8,886 bases of DNA from Candidatus Acidiferrales bacterium (GCA_030043155.1 JASHYE010000142.1:1-8886); one strand, 5' to 3'. Positions 1-7,498 are shown, numbered from the stretch's first letter. A program made the numbers and translations. Notes: generated by a model from the sequence alone, not told the origin.

Positions 1-833
1 CGCCGATTTTCACGCCGGCGGCTTGCGAAGGAACGACCACGCTTTTCGAAGTGGACTACATCGACGACCAAAAAGCTTATCTGACGCAATCCGGCCAGCT
101 TTATGTGGAGGCAACGGCCGCGGCGCTCGGAAAAGTCTATTGCTTCGGGCCAACGTTTCGCGCGGAAAAATCCAAAACGCGCCGGCATCTCACAGAATTT
201 TGGATGCTCGAACCAGAAGCGGCCTACGCGCATTTGGAAGACATGATGGCGCTCGGTGAAGGACTGGTGAGCGCAATGGTGCAGGCATGCGTGAAAAATC
301 GCGCGCGCGAATTGGAAATGCTCAAGCGCGACGTCAGCAAGCTGGAAAAAATCAAGCCGCCGTTTCCGCGAATCATGTACGAAGAAGCGATCAAAGTTCT
401 GAATGAAAACGGGAATGCCGCGAAGTTCGGAGACGATTTTGGCGGCGACGAAGAAACGATCATCTCCAAGAATTTCGACAAGCCGGTGATCATTCATCGC
501 TATCCCGCAGCGATGAAAGCGTTCTACATGGCGACCGATGCGGCGCGGCCGGAGCTTTCGCTCAGCTTCGACATGATCGCGCCGGAAGGATATGGCGAAA
601 TTATTGGCGGCGGTGAGCGCCTTTCCAGCTACGACACAGTGATTGAGCGCCTTCGGCAGAATAATTTGCCGGAGGAATCGTTCCAGTGGTATCTCGATTT
701 GCGGCGCTACGGCAGCGTTCCACATGCAGGGTTTGGACTGGGCTTGGAACGTACCGTGGCGTGGATTTGCGGAACCGAGCACATTCGCGAAGTCATACCC
801 TTCCCTCGGATGCTTTATCGCGTATATCCTTGA
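1..833 (+). CDS. asnS: Asparaginyl-tRNA synthetase, C-terminal part (5' end cut by window)
   Basis: Class IIb aminoacyl-tRNA synthetase that charges tRNA-Asn with asparagine using ATP, in the cytoplasm. The reading frame is open from base 3, with no start needed; the residues before the GTG at 51 ([19 protein letters not shown]) already match the family, so that GTG is internal and the gene begins outside the window. Class II motif 2 is seen as [19 protein letters not shown] (about 157-213) and motif 3 as [15 protein letters not shown] (about 730-774). The C-terminus ([17 protein letters not shown]) is the typical AsnRS ending, so the 3' end is intact. The anticodon-binding OB domain must lie upstream, outside the window. 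AspRS is the closest alternative, but the short C-terminus and the [12 protein letters not shown] ending favour AsnRS. The next gene follows after about 54 bases on the same strand. Confidence 0.95.
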   Translation, partial: PIFTPAACEGTTTLFEVDYIDDQKAYLTQSGQLYVEATAAALGKVYCFGPTFRAEKSKTRRHLTEFWMLEPEAAYAHLEDMMALGEGLVSAMVQACVKNRARELEMLKRDVSKLEKIKPPFPRIMYEEAIKVLNENGNAAKFGDDFGGDEETIISKNFDKPVIIHRYPAAMKAFYMATDAARPELSLSFDMIAPEGYGEIIGGGERLSSYDTVIERLRQNNLPEESFQWYLDLRRYGSVPHAGFGLGLERTVAWICGTEHIREVIPFPRMLYRVYP

Positions 834-871
834 CGTTTCCAGCAGGCTCGCATTGCCCGCCGGATTTTCTT

Positions 872-877
872 GGGGGA
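872..877 (+). promoter_or_regulatory. Probable ribosome binding site of arginase gene
   Basis: GGGGGA lies 10 bases before the ATG at 888. It favours that ATG over the in-frame TTG at 870, which overlaps this site and would add six residues unlike the family's N-terminus. Confidence 0.5.
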
Positions 878-887
878 TAAGCAGCAC

Positions 888-1799
888 ATGGCGCAAAAAA
901 TTCGCATTCTCGGTGTGCCGATGGACCTGGGGCAGAGCCGCCGCGGCGTCGACATGGGTCCGTCCGCGCTGCGCGTCGCCGGCTTGCAGGCGCGCCTGAA
1001 GCAGCTTGGCTACTCAGTGGAAGATATCGGCAATATTTCCGTCAAACAGCCTGAGGAGCAGCACTACGGCGACAAACACGCGAAGTATTTGACGGAAATT
1101 GCGGAGACTTGCCAGGGCCTTGCGGAAACAGTAGAACGCACGCTGGGCGAAGAGATGATGCCGCTGATTCTTGGCGGAGACCATTCCATTGCTGCGGGGT
1201 CAGTGGCGGGAGTTTCGTCATTCTTCCGCAAGCAATCGAAACGCATCGGATTGATTTGGCTCGACGCGCACGGTGACGTGAACACGCCTGAAACCAGTCC
1301 CTCCGGCAACGTCCATGGGATGCCGCTCGCTTCGGTGATCGGTTACGGCGCTTCGGAGTTGACGGAACTGAGCGGGTTCAAGCCAAAAGTCGAGCCGCAG
1401 AACATCGCCATGGTTGGGATTCGCAATCTCGATGCGAAAGAGCGGCAACTAGTGAAGAAATCCGGGGTGCATGTTTTTACGATGCGCGACATTGACGAGC
1501 GCGGCATGCGCGACGTGATGGCCGAGGCGCTGCGTTTTGCGTCGGACGATACGAATGGAATTGCTGTGAGTCTCGACATGGATTTTCTGGATCCCTCCGA
1601 AGCACCCGGCGTAGGCACGCCTGTCCGTGGCGGCGTCACGTATCGCGAGGCGCATCTCGCGCTGGAAATGATTGCGGACAGCCGTGCGCTGGTTTCGTTC
1701 GAGCTGGTGGAAATCAATCCGGTGGTAGATTTGCATAACAAAACAGCCATTCTAGGCGTCGAGCTGGCCCTGTCCGGCCTGGGCAAGAAAATTCTCTAA
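888..1799 (+). CDS. rocF: Arginase (ureohydrolase family)
   Basis: Hydrolyses L-arginine to L-ornithine and urea with a binuclear Mn2+ centre, in the cytoplasm. The product is 303 aa, the usual arginase length. All metal-ligand positions are visible: H99 in GGDHS, D126/H128/D130 in DAHGD, and D230 and D232 in SLDMDFLD. E275 in FELVEINP matches the conserved active-site Glu. The arginase-type substrate loop TSPSGNVHGMP (about 136-146) and the Bacillus-like end (NKTA..GVEL...LGKKIL) separate it from agmatinase and formiminoglutamase. One mild difference is Phe233, where arginases often have Gly (DMDGLDP). The ATG at 888 was chosen over TTG at 870 because the family starts with KIRILGVPMDLGQ and because of the GGGGGA upstream. 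The stop overlaps the ddl start by one base (TAATG), which suggests translational coupling. Confidence 0.92.
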   Translation: MAQKIRILGVPMDLGQSRRGVDMGPSALRVAGLQARLKQLGYSVEDIGNISVKQPEEQHYGDKHAKYLTEIAETCQGLAETVERTLGEEMMPLILGGDHSIAAGSVAGVSSFFRKQSKRIGLIWLDAHGDVNTPETSPSGNVHGMPLASVIGYGASELTELSGFKPKVEPQNIAMVGIRNLDAKERQLVKKSGVHVFTMRDIDERGMRDVMAEALRFASDDTNGIAVSLDMDFLDPSEAPGVGTPVRGGVTYREAHLALEMIADSRALVSFELVEINPVVDLHNKTAILGVELALSGLGKKIL

Positions 1800-2947
1800 T
1801 GGAAAATCGCAAGCGTTTGCGGGTGGGGATTTTGTTTGGCGGGCGCTCGGGCGAGCACGAGGTTTCCGTCGTTTCGGCAGCCTCGGTGATTCGCGCGCTG
1901 GACACAGAAAAATACGAGGCGGTTCCGATTGGCATCACGAAAGACGGGCGCTGGCTCGTCGGCGCAGCAGCGCAAAAAATGACGGAACAAAAAATGCTGC
2001 CAGAGCTGCTGAAAACAGGCGAGCGCGTGGTTTTGCCGCCGGATCCGAGTGCTTCGGCGCTGGTTCCGCTCAGTCCGGGAAACGCGCAGCCGAGCATCAA
2101 AGTGGACGTGATTTTTCCGGTGCTGCACGGTACGTTTGGCGAAGACGGAACCGTGCAGGGATTGCTGGATCTCGCGGGAGTTCCGTACGTCGGCTCCGGC
2201 GTGCTCGGCTCTGCGGTCGGCATGGACAAAGACGTGCAGAAGCGGCTGTTTCACGAAGCGAAAATTCCGATTGTTGATTTTCTGTCGGTTTCGCGGCATG
2301 AATGGGAAAAGAATCGCGGGAAAACGCTTGTCGCGATCAAAAAGAAATTCCGCTTCCCGCTATTCGTAAAGCCCGCGACGCTGGGCTCGTCGGTGGGAAT
2401 GACTTGCGTGCACGAAGCAGCAGAGCTTCCCGCGGCGATGGATTTAGCGGCCAGTTTCGCGCTGAAAATCATTGTCGAGCGGGCGATTCGCGGACGCGAA
2501 ATCGAAGTGGCAGTGCTCGGAAATGAAGATGCGCGCGCGTCTGTGCCGGGAGAAATCATCCCGCACCGCGAATATTACGATTACTCGGCGAAGTATCTCG
2601 AGTCCGGCTCGCGCATCGAAATTCCCGCAAAGCTCAGCAAAAAACAGATTGCGCAATTCCAGGAATATGCGATTCGCGGCTATAAAAGCATCGAATGCGC
2701 GGGCATGGCGCGTGTCGATTTTTTCCTGGAGCGCACGACGAAGAAAATTCACCTCAACGAGATCAACACGATTCCCGGATTCACGAGCATCAGCATGTAC
2801 CCCAAGATGTGGGAAGCGAGCGGCGTGCCATACACGAAATTGATCACGCGGCTGATCGAGCTGGCGCTCGAACAGCACGCTGAAAAATCGCGCACCAAAT
2901 ATTCCATCGAATTGCCCGCCGGCGCGGGCGGCGCTCTCGAAGGCTAA
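1799..2947 (+). CDS. ddl: D-alanine--D-alanine ligase
   Basis: ATP-grasp enzyme that joins two D-alanines for the peptidoglycan pentapeptide stem, in the cytoplasm. At 382 aa it is nearer the DdlA length than the short DdlB. The N-terminal domain starts RVGILFGGRSGEHEVSVVSA; E19 corresponds to DdlB Glu15. HGTFGEDGTVQGLLDLAGVPY (about 110-130) is the D-Ala ligase signature. The ATP-grasp region follows: FVKPATLGSSVGM (189-201), VERAIRGREIEVAVLG (226-241), R305 in MARVD, and the Mg2+-binding end LNEINTIPGFTS (319-330). The omega-loop YDYSAKY with Tyr262 indicates D-Ala rather than D-lactate as second substrate (the Tyr216-like position of DdlB). The C-terminal tail of about 20 residues after the last helix is low-complexity. 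No Shine-Dalgarno is evident before the ATG, which overlaps the arginase stop, so translation is probably coupled. Confidence 0.95.
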   Translation: MENRKRLRVGILFGGRSGEHEVSVVSAASVIRALDTEKYEAVPIGITKDGRWLVGAAAQKMTEQKMLPELLKTGERVVLPPDPSASALVPLSPGNAQPSIKVDVIFPVLHGTFGEDGTVQGLLDLAGVPYVGSGVLGSAVGMDKDVQKRLFHEAKIPIVDFLSVSRHEWEKNRGKTLVAIKKKFRFPLFVKPATLGSSVGMTCVHEAAELPAAMDLAASFALKIIVERAIRGREIEVAVLGNEDARASVPGEIIPHREYYDYSAKYLESGSRIEIPAKLSKKQIAQFQEYAIRGYKSIECAGMARVDFFLERTTKKIHLNEINTIPGFTSISMYPKMWEASGVPYTKLITRLIELALEQHAEKSRTKYSIELPAGAGGALEG

Positions 2948-2995
2948 AGCACTCCTCGTTTTTGTTCGTCCCCGTCCAACAATTTCACTCCGAAA

Positions 2996-3002
2996 GAGAG
3001 GA
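2996..3002 (+). promoter_or_regulatory. Ribosome binding site of VOC gene
   Basis: GAGAGGA ends 7 bases before the ATG at 3010. It fixes that start and argues against the in-frame TTG at 2962. Confidence 0.65.
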
Positions 3003-3009
3003 ACCGCAC

Positions 3010-3390
3010 ATGGGAATTTTGGAAGCGGCAAAGCCTGTCGCGCTGATTTGCACAAGAGACCGCGCTCGAGCCGCGGCGTTCTATCGCGATACCCTAGGAC
3101 TCAATATGACCGGCGAAGACGATTACGCCGCGATTTTCAATGTTGGCGGAATCGCGCTACGTGTCTCGACGGTTCCGGATTTCACGCCGCATGAGCATAC
3201 CGTGCTAGGATTCGAGGTTGCGGACCTGACCGCGACCGTCAAGGCGCTGAGCGAGAAAGGCGTGGCCTTCAAGCGGTACAAGCAGTTCAAGCAGGATGAG
3301 CTTGGAATCCTACAGGTGCCAGGCACGCGGACACGCGTGGCCTGGTTAACCGATCCTGACGGAAATGTGCTGAGCGTAACGAGCAGCTAG
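3010..3390 (+). CDS. VOC-fold (glyoxalase/bleomycin-resistance/dioxygenase superfamily) protein
   Basis: Small 126-aa single-module vicinal-oxygen-chelate-type protein of unknown substrate, probably cytoplasmic and dimeric as in the family. Two beta-alpha-beta-beta-beta halves are recognisable. The first has PVALICTRDRARAAAFYRDTLGL (9-31). The second has TVLGFEVADLTATVKALSEKGV (64-85) and ends WLTDPDGNVLSVT (112-124). By eye against E. coli GloA, the four metal-ligand positions appear to be Val9, Ala49, Val65 and Ser122 instead of His/Glu, so a metal-dependent glyoxalase activity is unlikely. A binding or resistance protein, or a metal-independent enzyme, remains possible. It follows ddl after 62 bases and precedes the export operon's promoter, so it is either the last gene of the ddl transcript or singly transcribed. 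No terminator hairpin is visible after it. Confidence 0.85.
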   Translation: MGILEAAKPVALICTRDRARAAAFYRDTLGLNMTGEDDYAAIFNVGGIALRVSTVPDFTPHEHTVLGFEVADLTATVKALSEKGVAFKRYKQFKQDELGILQVPGTRTRVAWLTDPDGNVLSVTSS

Positions 3391-3419
3391 AAGAAGGAAC
3401 TGCGTAACTTCACGGCACC

Positions 3420-3448
3420 TTGACATGCGCGCCGAACCTGATTAAACT
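3420..3448 (+). promoter_or_regulatory. Sigma70-type promoter of the tetR-export operon
   Basis: A perfect -35 hexamer TTGACA (3420-3425) is followed by a 17-base spacer and TAAACT (3443-3448), which matches the -10 consensus at four of six positions including the first two and the last. Transcription would start near 3455-3457, inside the palindrome at 3445-3460, and leave a leader of roughly 85 bases before the chosen tetR ATG. Confidence 0.7.
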
Positions 3449-3460
3449 AACCGGTTAGTT
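3445..3460. promoter_or_regulatory. Candidate TetR operator (perfect 16-bp palindrome)
   Basis: AACTAACCGGTTAGTT equals its own reverse complement over all 16 bases. With one mismatched pair allowed (3444/3461) the symmetry extends over 3441-3464. It overlaps the -10 element and the predicted transcription start, the classic place for a TetR-family repressor site, and lies about 80 bases upstream of the regulator's own gene. I infer autoregulation and control of the whole export operon. The operator was identified by symmetry and position, not by a motif match. Confidence 0.78.
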
Positions 3461-3540
3461 AAATAATTGCATCCGTGCTCCCTTCCTTTAGCGGTGGTAA
3501 CTCGCCTGCCAGGGAATCGCGGGACGGATTAACAAGCCTT

Positions 3541-4179
3541 ATGAATCGCGGCAGGAAAAAAATCGCGAATCCGGAAACGGCGCGCCGCATTCTAGCCGCT
3601 GCAGAAAGTGTTTTTGCCGAGCACGGGCTCGCGGGTGCGCGTACGGATGAAATTGCGCGGGCAGCGCGCGTAAACAAGGCGATGCTCTACTACTACTTCG
3701 AGAGCAAAGAACATCTGCACCGCGCCGTGTTCGAAAACCTTTTCAAGCAGGCGAGCCGGATGATCGAAGCGGAGATGCCTGCGAACGCTTCGGCACGGCA
3801 GATTATTCTGGCATTTGTGGACGGATACTTCGCGTTCCGCGTGGCCTATCCGAATTACGCGCGGCTGATGCAGCAATTGATGATGGAATCGCCGGAGGAA
3901 TGCCGCAGGGTGGCGCGGGAGTACTTCCGGCAAGGCTATGAGGAGCTCACGCGCGCGATCCAGCAAGGCATTGCGCGCGGGGAATTCCATCGCGCCAATC
4001 CCGCCCACACGGTGATCAACATTCTCGCCATGATTGTTTTTTATTTCTCGGGAGCGCCAGTGCACAGCGTGTTGCTGGGGAAAGACGCGCTGAAGCCGCA
4101 GACGGTGGCGGAACACAAGCGCGCGGTCGTTGATTTGCTCGAACACGGACTATTTCGCTCTTCCAGGAGGGCCGGATGA
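3541..4179 (+). CDS. TetR/AcrR-family transcriptional regulator
   Basis: Dimeric helix-turn-helix repressor, released from DNA by a small ligand. The 212-aa product has the TetR DNA-binding domain near residues 12-60: RRILAAAESVFAEHGLAGARTDEIARAARVNKAMLYYYFESKEHL, given here in outline, with the recognition part around VNKAMLYYYF (44-53). The C-terminal all-helical half binds the ligand and is not assignable to a substrate. The ATG at 3541 is preferred because the homologous region begins just after it; a GTG at 3475 would add 22 residues of unrelated sequence and has no ribosome site. The ATG itself has only a weak, distant GGGACGG (3521-3527). The gene overlaps the next one by ATGA, so it leads the export operon. 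Its likely target is the palindrome at 3445-3460. The regulator-HlyD-ABC order resembles E. coli cecR-ybhGFSR. Confidence 0.92.
   Translation: MNRGRKKIANPETARRILAAAESVFAEHGLAGARTDEIARAARVNKAMLYYYFESKEHLHRAVFENLFKQASRMIEAEMPANASARQIILAFVDGYFAFRVAYPNYARLMQQLMMESPEECRRVAREYFRQGYEELTRAIQQGIARGEFHRANPAHTVINILAMIVFYFSGAPVHSVLLGKDALKPQTVAEHKRAVVDLLEHGLFRSSRRAG
4165..4170 (+). promoter_or_regulatory. Strong Shine-Dalgarno for the HlyD-type gene
   Basis: AGGAGG sits 5 bases before the ATG at 4176, inside the last codons of the TetR gene. It allows efficient initiation despite the 4-base ATGA overlap of the two genes. Confidence 0.75.
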
Positions 4180-5252
4180 CGGGCCGGAAATTCTTCGCGG
4201 TGCTGGGCGTGTTTTTTCTGATCGCGCTTGCGGTTTACATTTTTACCACGCCGCGCGGAAGCGCTTATCCGCTCATAGGAGTGGTGGACGGAAATGACGT
4301 CATCGTAAGCCCGCAGATCACCGACCGAATGGTGAAGTTGACGGTGGACGAAGGCTCCGAAGTGACGAAGGGCGAGCTGATTGCGGAACTCGATCCCGCG
4401 GCGCTCCAAGCGCAAGTGGCCGCGCAAGAAGCAGCCATCGGGAGCTTGCAGGCGCAAGTCGTACAGGCGCAGGCGAACCTGAGCCTGACGGATAGCCAAA
4501 CCGCGGCAGCGTTGCGCGTGGCCCAAGCGAACTACACCGGGTCACAGGCGCAACTCGAGCAGGCCAAAGCCACGTCGGACTTAAACGAAATTAATATGAA
4601 ACGAGAGCTCAGCCTTTTTGCTTCGGGCGTAGTGGCCGCACAGGATCGGGATAGCGCCGTGGCGACCTTTAAGGCGTCGGACGCAAATGTGCATTCGCTG
4701 AGCGACCAAGTGAAATCGCAGGAGGCGGCGCTGGCCGTCGCGGAAGCAAATCGCAAGCAGGTGGACGTGCTGCGGAGCCAAATCGCATCAACGCAAGCGC
4801 AACTGAAGCAGGCCATCGCGATGGAGGCGCAGGACGAAACGCAGCTGGGATACACAAAAATTTACGCGCCCATTAACGGAATTGTCTCCGTGCGCGTGGC
4901 CAAGCAGGGCGAAGTGGTGCAGGAAGGCAGTCCGATTGTCGTAGTGGTCGACATGGACAATCTGTGGGTGCGAGCGGACGTGCCTGAAACGTACATCGAC
5001 TCGATTCAGTTCGGGGAAAAAATGCCGATCAAGCTGCCGTCAGGTGAAATCGTTCACGGAAATGTGTTTTTCAAAGGCGTGGAAGGGGATTTTGCGACGC
5101 AGCGCGACGTGAGCCGCACGAAGCGGGACATTAACACCTTTGCGATTAAAGTCTCGCTGCCGAACCCGCAGCACCGTTTTTTTACCGGCATGACCGCAAC
5201 AGTGCTTCTTGCTCCACAAAACGAAGGAAAGCACTGGTGGGCGCGTCTCTAG
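4176..5252 (+). CDS. HlyD/YbhG-type periplasmic adaptor (membrane fusion protein)
   Basis: The 358-aa periplasmic adaptor probably links the inner-membrane ABC exporter encoded downstream to an outer-membrane channel. Residues 6-23 form one N-terminal membrane segment that anchors the protein, with the bulk in the periplasm. The order is: first biotinyl/lipoyl half-motif (about 35-73, VIVSPQITDRMVKLTVDEGS then GELIAELDP), a long Ala/Gln-rich coiled-coil hairpin (about 74-222), the second lipoyl half (about 225-260, TKIYAPINGIVSVRVAKQGE), then a beta-barrel domain (about 262-345) ending FFTGMTATVLL. These match the HlyD/EmrA/YbhG family. No outer-membrane channel gene is in the window, so a TolC-like partner must be encoded elsewhere. 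Start set by the AGGAGG site. It is followed after 37 bases by the ATPase gene. Confidence 0.93.
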   Translation: MTGRKFFAVLGVFFLIALAVYIFTTPRGSAYPLIGVVDGNDVIVSPQITDRMVKLTVDEGSEVTKGELIAELDPAALQAQVAAQEAAIGSLQAQVVQAQANLSLTDSQTAAALRVAQANYTGSQAQLEQAKATSDLNEINMKRELSLFASGVVAAQDRDSAVATFKASDANVHSLSDQVKSQEAALAVAEANRKQVDVLRSQIASTQAQLKQAIAMEAQDETQLGYTKIYAPINGIVSVRVAKQGEVVQEGSPIVVVVDMDNLWVRADVPETYIDSIQFGEKMPIKLPSGEIVHGNVFFKGVEGDFATQRDVSRTKRDINTFAIKVSLPNPQHRFFTGMTATVLLAPQNEGKHWWARL

Positions 5253-5289
5253 CGAAATAGGACGATAAGCAGGAAAAGGGCTCGAGCAC

Positions 5290-6273
5290 ATGCACGCGAT
5301 TGAAGTCGACAATTTGACGAAGAAGTTCGGCGACCTCACGGCGGTGAACGCGATCAGCTTCACCGTGGAGGACGGTGAAATCTTCGGATTGCTGGGGCCG
5401 AACGGCGCCGGAAAAACCACGCTGATTCGCATGCTAACGACGCTGACGCCGCCGACTTCCGGCACCGCTACCGTCGGCGGGCACGACATCGTGAGCGATG
5501 CGAACGGCGTGCGGCATGCGCTGGGGGTGATTCCACAGGCCTTCACGTCCGATCCGGAGCTAACCGCCGAAGAGAATATGCTGATTCACGCGAAGCTTTA
5601 TGGCGTTCCCGGCGGAGAGCGCGCGGCTTTGATCGACAAACTGCTGGAGTCCGTCGATTTGTTCAAATTCAAAACGAAACTGGTGCGGACTTTTTCCGGC
5701 GGCATGAGGCGGCGGTTGGAAATCGCGCGCGGGCTGGTGCATTCGCCGAAAATCATGTTCCTCGATGAACCGACGACCGGCCTGGATCCTGTGTCGCGCA
5801 CCAACGTCTGGGAGATGATTCGTCGCCTGCGTGATGACAGTCATCTGACCATTCTTCTCACCACGCATTACATGGACGAAGCCGACAAGCTGTGCGACCG
5901 CATCGCCATCGTGGATCACGGCAAACTCGCTGCGCTCGATTCGCCAACGAAACTGAAAGACAGCGTCCCGGGCACGGATACCGTGGAAGCGGAATTCTCC
6001 GGCGCGCCGCCGGATTGGAGCCAGCAACTGCAGCAATTGCCGCACACGCAAAATGTTCAGACACGCGATGGCGCGGTGCACATCGCATCGAACGATGGTC
6101 CTGCAACGGTCGCAGGACTGATGGATCTGGCGCGGGCGCGGAATGTCACGGTAAAGCGCGTCAGCGTGCAAGGCACAACCCTCGATGATGTTTTCATGCA
6201 TTACACCGGCAGCGATCTTCGCGATTCAGCGAATGAAGGAGCGAAGTACAGCGTGGGACATCTGTATCGCTAA
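5290..6273 (+). CDS. ABC exporter ATP-binding protein (DrrA/YbhF type)
   Basis: Cytoplasmic ATPase subunit powering an ABC-2 exporter; 327 aa with a single nucleotide-binding domain. Visible motifs are Walker A GPNGAGKT (36-43), Q-loop Gln83, signature FSGGM (135-139, Phe in place of the usual Leu), Walker B IMFLDE with catalytic Glu160, D-loop GLDP (164-167) and H-loop His193. All catalytic positions are intact. The C-terminal region (about 225-310), ending GTTLDDVFMHYTGSDLRD, is the accessory domain typical of DrrA-type drug exporters. E. coli YbhF carries two ATPase domains, so this is a half-size version that presumably works as a dimer with a permease dimer. Ribosome site AGGAAAAGGG (5271-5280) precedes the ATG by 9 bases. 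The permease gene starts 21 bases after the stop. Confidence 0.95.
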   Translation: MHAIEVDNLTKKFGDLTAVNAISFTVEDGEIFGLLGPNGAGKTTLIRMLTTLTPPTSGTATVGGHDIVSDANGVRHALGVIPQAFTSDPELTAEENMLIHAKLYGVPGGERAALIDKLLESVDLFKFKTKLVRTFSGGMRRRLEIARGLVHSPKIMFLDEPTTGLDPVSRTNVWEMIRRLRDDSHLTILLTTHYMDEADKLCDRIAIVDHGKLAALDSPTKLKDSVPGTDTVEAEFSGAPPDWSQQLQQLPHTQNVQTRDGAVHIASNDGPATVAGLMDLARARNVTVKRVSVQGTTLDDVFMHYTGSDLRDSANEGAKYSVGHLYR

Positions 6274-6280
6274 TTTTCGG

Positions 6281-6286
6281 AAAGGA
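6281..6286 (+). promoter_or_regulatory. Shine-Dalgarno that fixes a TTG start of the permease
   Basis: AAAGGA ends 8 bases before the TTG at 6295. The next in-frame ATG (6316) is 29 bases from this site, too far for it, so the TTG start is preferred. Confidence 0.7.
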
Positions 6287-6294
6287 CTGAAGCT

Positions 6295-7467
6295 TTGAAG
6301 TTCAATTTTTCTCGCATGTGGGCGCTGGTTGATCGCGACCTGCGGAAGTTTTTCCGCAGCCCGGCGCTGATGATGAGCTCGATGATTTTCCCGATGGTGC
6401 AGCTCATCGTGCTGGGCTACTCGTTCGGCGGAAAAATTATGAACGTGACCCTGGGGGTCGTCGACCAGGACCACACGGAAATGTCGTGGCAGGTGCGGGA
6501 AGCGCTTGCCGGAGTGACGACTGGGCCGAAGATGTTTCACGTCATCAATTATCCTTCGATGCTGGAGGCTATGAAGGACCTGCGCACGGGCGGCATCGGC
6601 GGCATCGTGGACATTCCGGAGAAATTTTCGCGGCGCGCCTATGGCGAGGACCAGCCAAAACTCGGGCTGATCGTGGATAACTCCGACCAGATCACTTCGA
6701 GCTCGCTCGAAAGCGAATTGCAGAGCGTCGTTGATCAACTGAATGTGAATATGGCGTCGCAACTGGATGTGGGCCCAAATCCCGAAATTACGTCGGGGCC
6801 GCTGGCTTCGCGGCTGCCAGGCGTGATCGCGCTCGATACCGTCGAGGTATATCCGTACGTCGAGTACATCAAGTATTTGCTTCCCGGCTCGATTGCCATG
6901 GCGGTGTTCATCGTGGCGATGATCGGCGGCGGAATCACGTTCATCGACGACAAATCGCGCGGGTTGCACGAAGGCTACCTGCTGACGCCGATCCACAAAG
7001 CCGAACTGGTGATCGGGCTGGATCTGGCAGGCTCAATCAAGGGGTTGATGGCCGGGCTCGTGATTACGTTCATCGGAGGGTTGATCGCGGGAATTCCGGA
7101 CTTATGGAACCCGGTGCGGTTGTTCTTCCTGATGATTGTAGTAGCCATGGCTTCGCTGTGCATGATCAGTTTCATGTTTTTGATCATGGTGCGTATCGAC
7201 GATCCGCTCGTGCCGCGCGCAATTTTTGGCGTACTGAATACGCTGCTCTTTTTCCCTTCGGGAGCAATTTATCCGACTTACGGCTTTCCCGCATGGCTGA
7301 GGGCCATTTCGGTTGTCGATCCTTTCACATACACAGTGGACGCGCTGCGAAACCTGCTTCTGCGGGGGAGCGGTATTGAAGGCGTATACGGCGACGTGTT
7401 AATTTTGGCAGGGTTCTCCGCGGTGATGATCGCGGGCAGCATCGCTCTTTTCAAGCGACAAATCTGA
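6295..7467 (+). CDS. ABC-2 type exporter permease (YbhS/YbhR/DrrB-like)
   Basis: Inner-membrane translocation subunit, 390 aa. Topology is of the ABC2_membrane_3 kind: a cytoplasmic N-terminus (VDRDLRKFFRSPALM), a first membrane helix (about 24-44), a large periplasmic domain (about 46-195), then five hydrophobic segments (about 196-217, 240-267, 274-300, 306-326 and 365-385). FFPSGAIYPTYGFPAWLRAISVVDPFTYTVDALR, in outline at 319-352, is the conserved region before the last helix in drug-export permeases. It presumably homodimerises, since only one permease gene is present where E. coli ybhS-ybhR has two. Start is TTG at 6295 (see the ribosome site). Direct neighbours are the ATPase upstream and a small anchored protein downstream. 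The substrate cannot be told from sequence. Confidence 0.94.
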   Translation: MKFNFSRMWALVDRDLRKFFRSPALMMSSMIFPMVQLIVLGYSFGGKIMNVTLGVVDQDHTEMSWQVREALAGVTTGPKMFHVINYPSMLEAMKDLRTGGIGGIVDIPEKFSRRAYGEDQPKLGLIVDNSDQITSSSLESELQSVVDQLNVNMASQLDVGPNPEITSGPLASRLPGVIALDTVEVYPYVEYIKYLLPGSIAMAVFIVAMIGGGITFIDDKSRGLHEGYLLTPIHKAELVIGLDLAGSIKGLMAGLVITFIGGLIAGIPDLWNPVRLFFLMIVVAMASLCMISFMFLIMVRIDDPLVPRAIFGVLNTLLFFPSGAIYPTYGFPAWLRAISVVDPFTYTVDALRNLLLRGSGIEGVYGDVLILAGFSAVMIAGSIALFKRQI

Positions 7468-7487
7468 ATTTTCGGTGTCTAACAGTC

Positions 7488-7492
7488 AGGGA
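7488..7492 (+). promoter_or_regulatory. Shine-Dalgarno that favours the GTG start at 7499
   Basis: AGGGA lies 6 bases before GTG at 7499. The alternative GTG at 7475 has no purine-rich site before it. Confidence 0.5.
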
Positions 7493-7498
7493 AGCCAA

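Noticed and set aside
51..53. GTG at 51 as the start of the asparaginyl-tRNA synthetase
   Set aside because: The frame upstream is open to the window edge and encodes conserved AsnRS sequence, so the GTG is internal.
834..887. Terminator or promoter between asnS and arginase
   Set aside because: No stem-loop followed by a T-run and no convincing -35/-10 pair was found in the 54 bases.
1343..1786. Long minus-strand open frames opposite arginase and other genes (for example 1343-1786, 2444-3055, 5560-6201, 6226-6996)
   Set aside because: They lie antisense to genes with clear family motifs, show no recognisable domains, and are expected by chance in G+C-rich coding DNA.
3441..3464. The palindrome read as a transcription terminator for the VOC gene
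   Set aside because: The symmetric arms meet at the centre with no loop, no U-run follows, and it sits on a -10 element, so an operator explains it better.
3475..3477. GTG at 3475 as the TetR start
   Set aside because: It adds 22 residues without family resemblance, has no ribosome site, and lies only about 20 bases after the predicted transcript start.
3391..3540. A small gene or RNA between the VOC and TetR genes
   Set aside because: The stretch is explained by the promoter, operator and leader; no open frame with a ribosome site and no stable hairpin other than the operator palindrome was seen.
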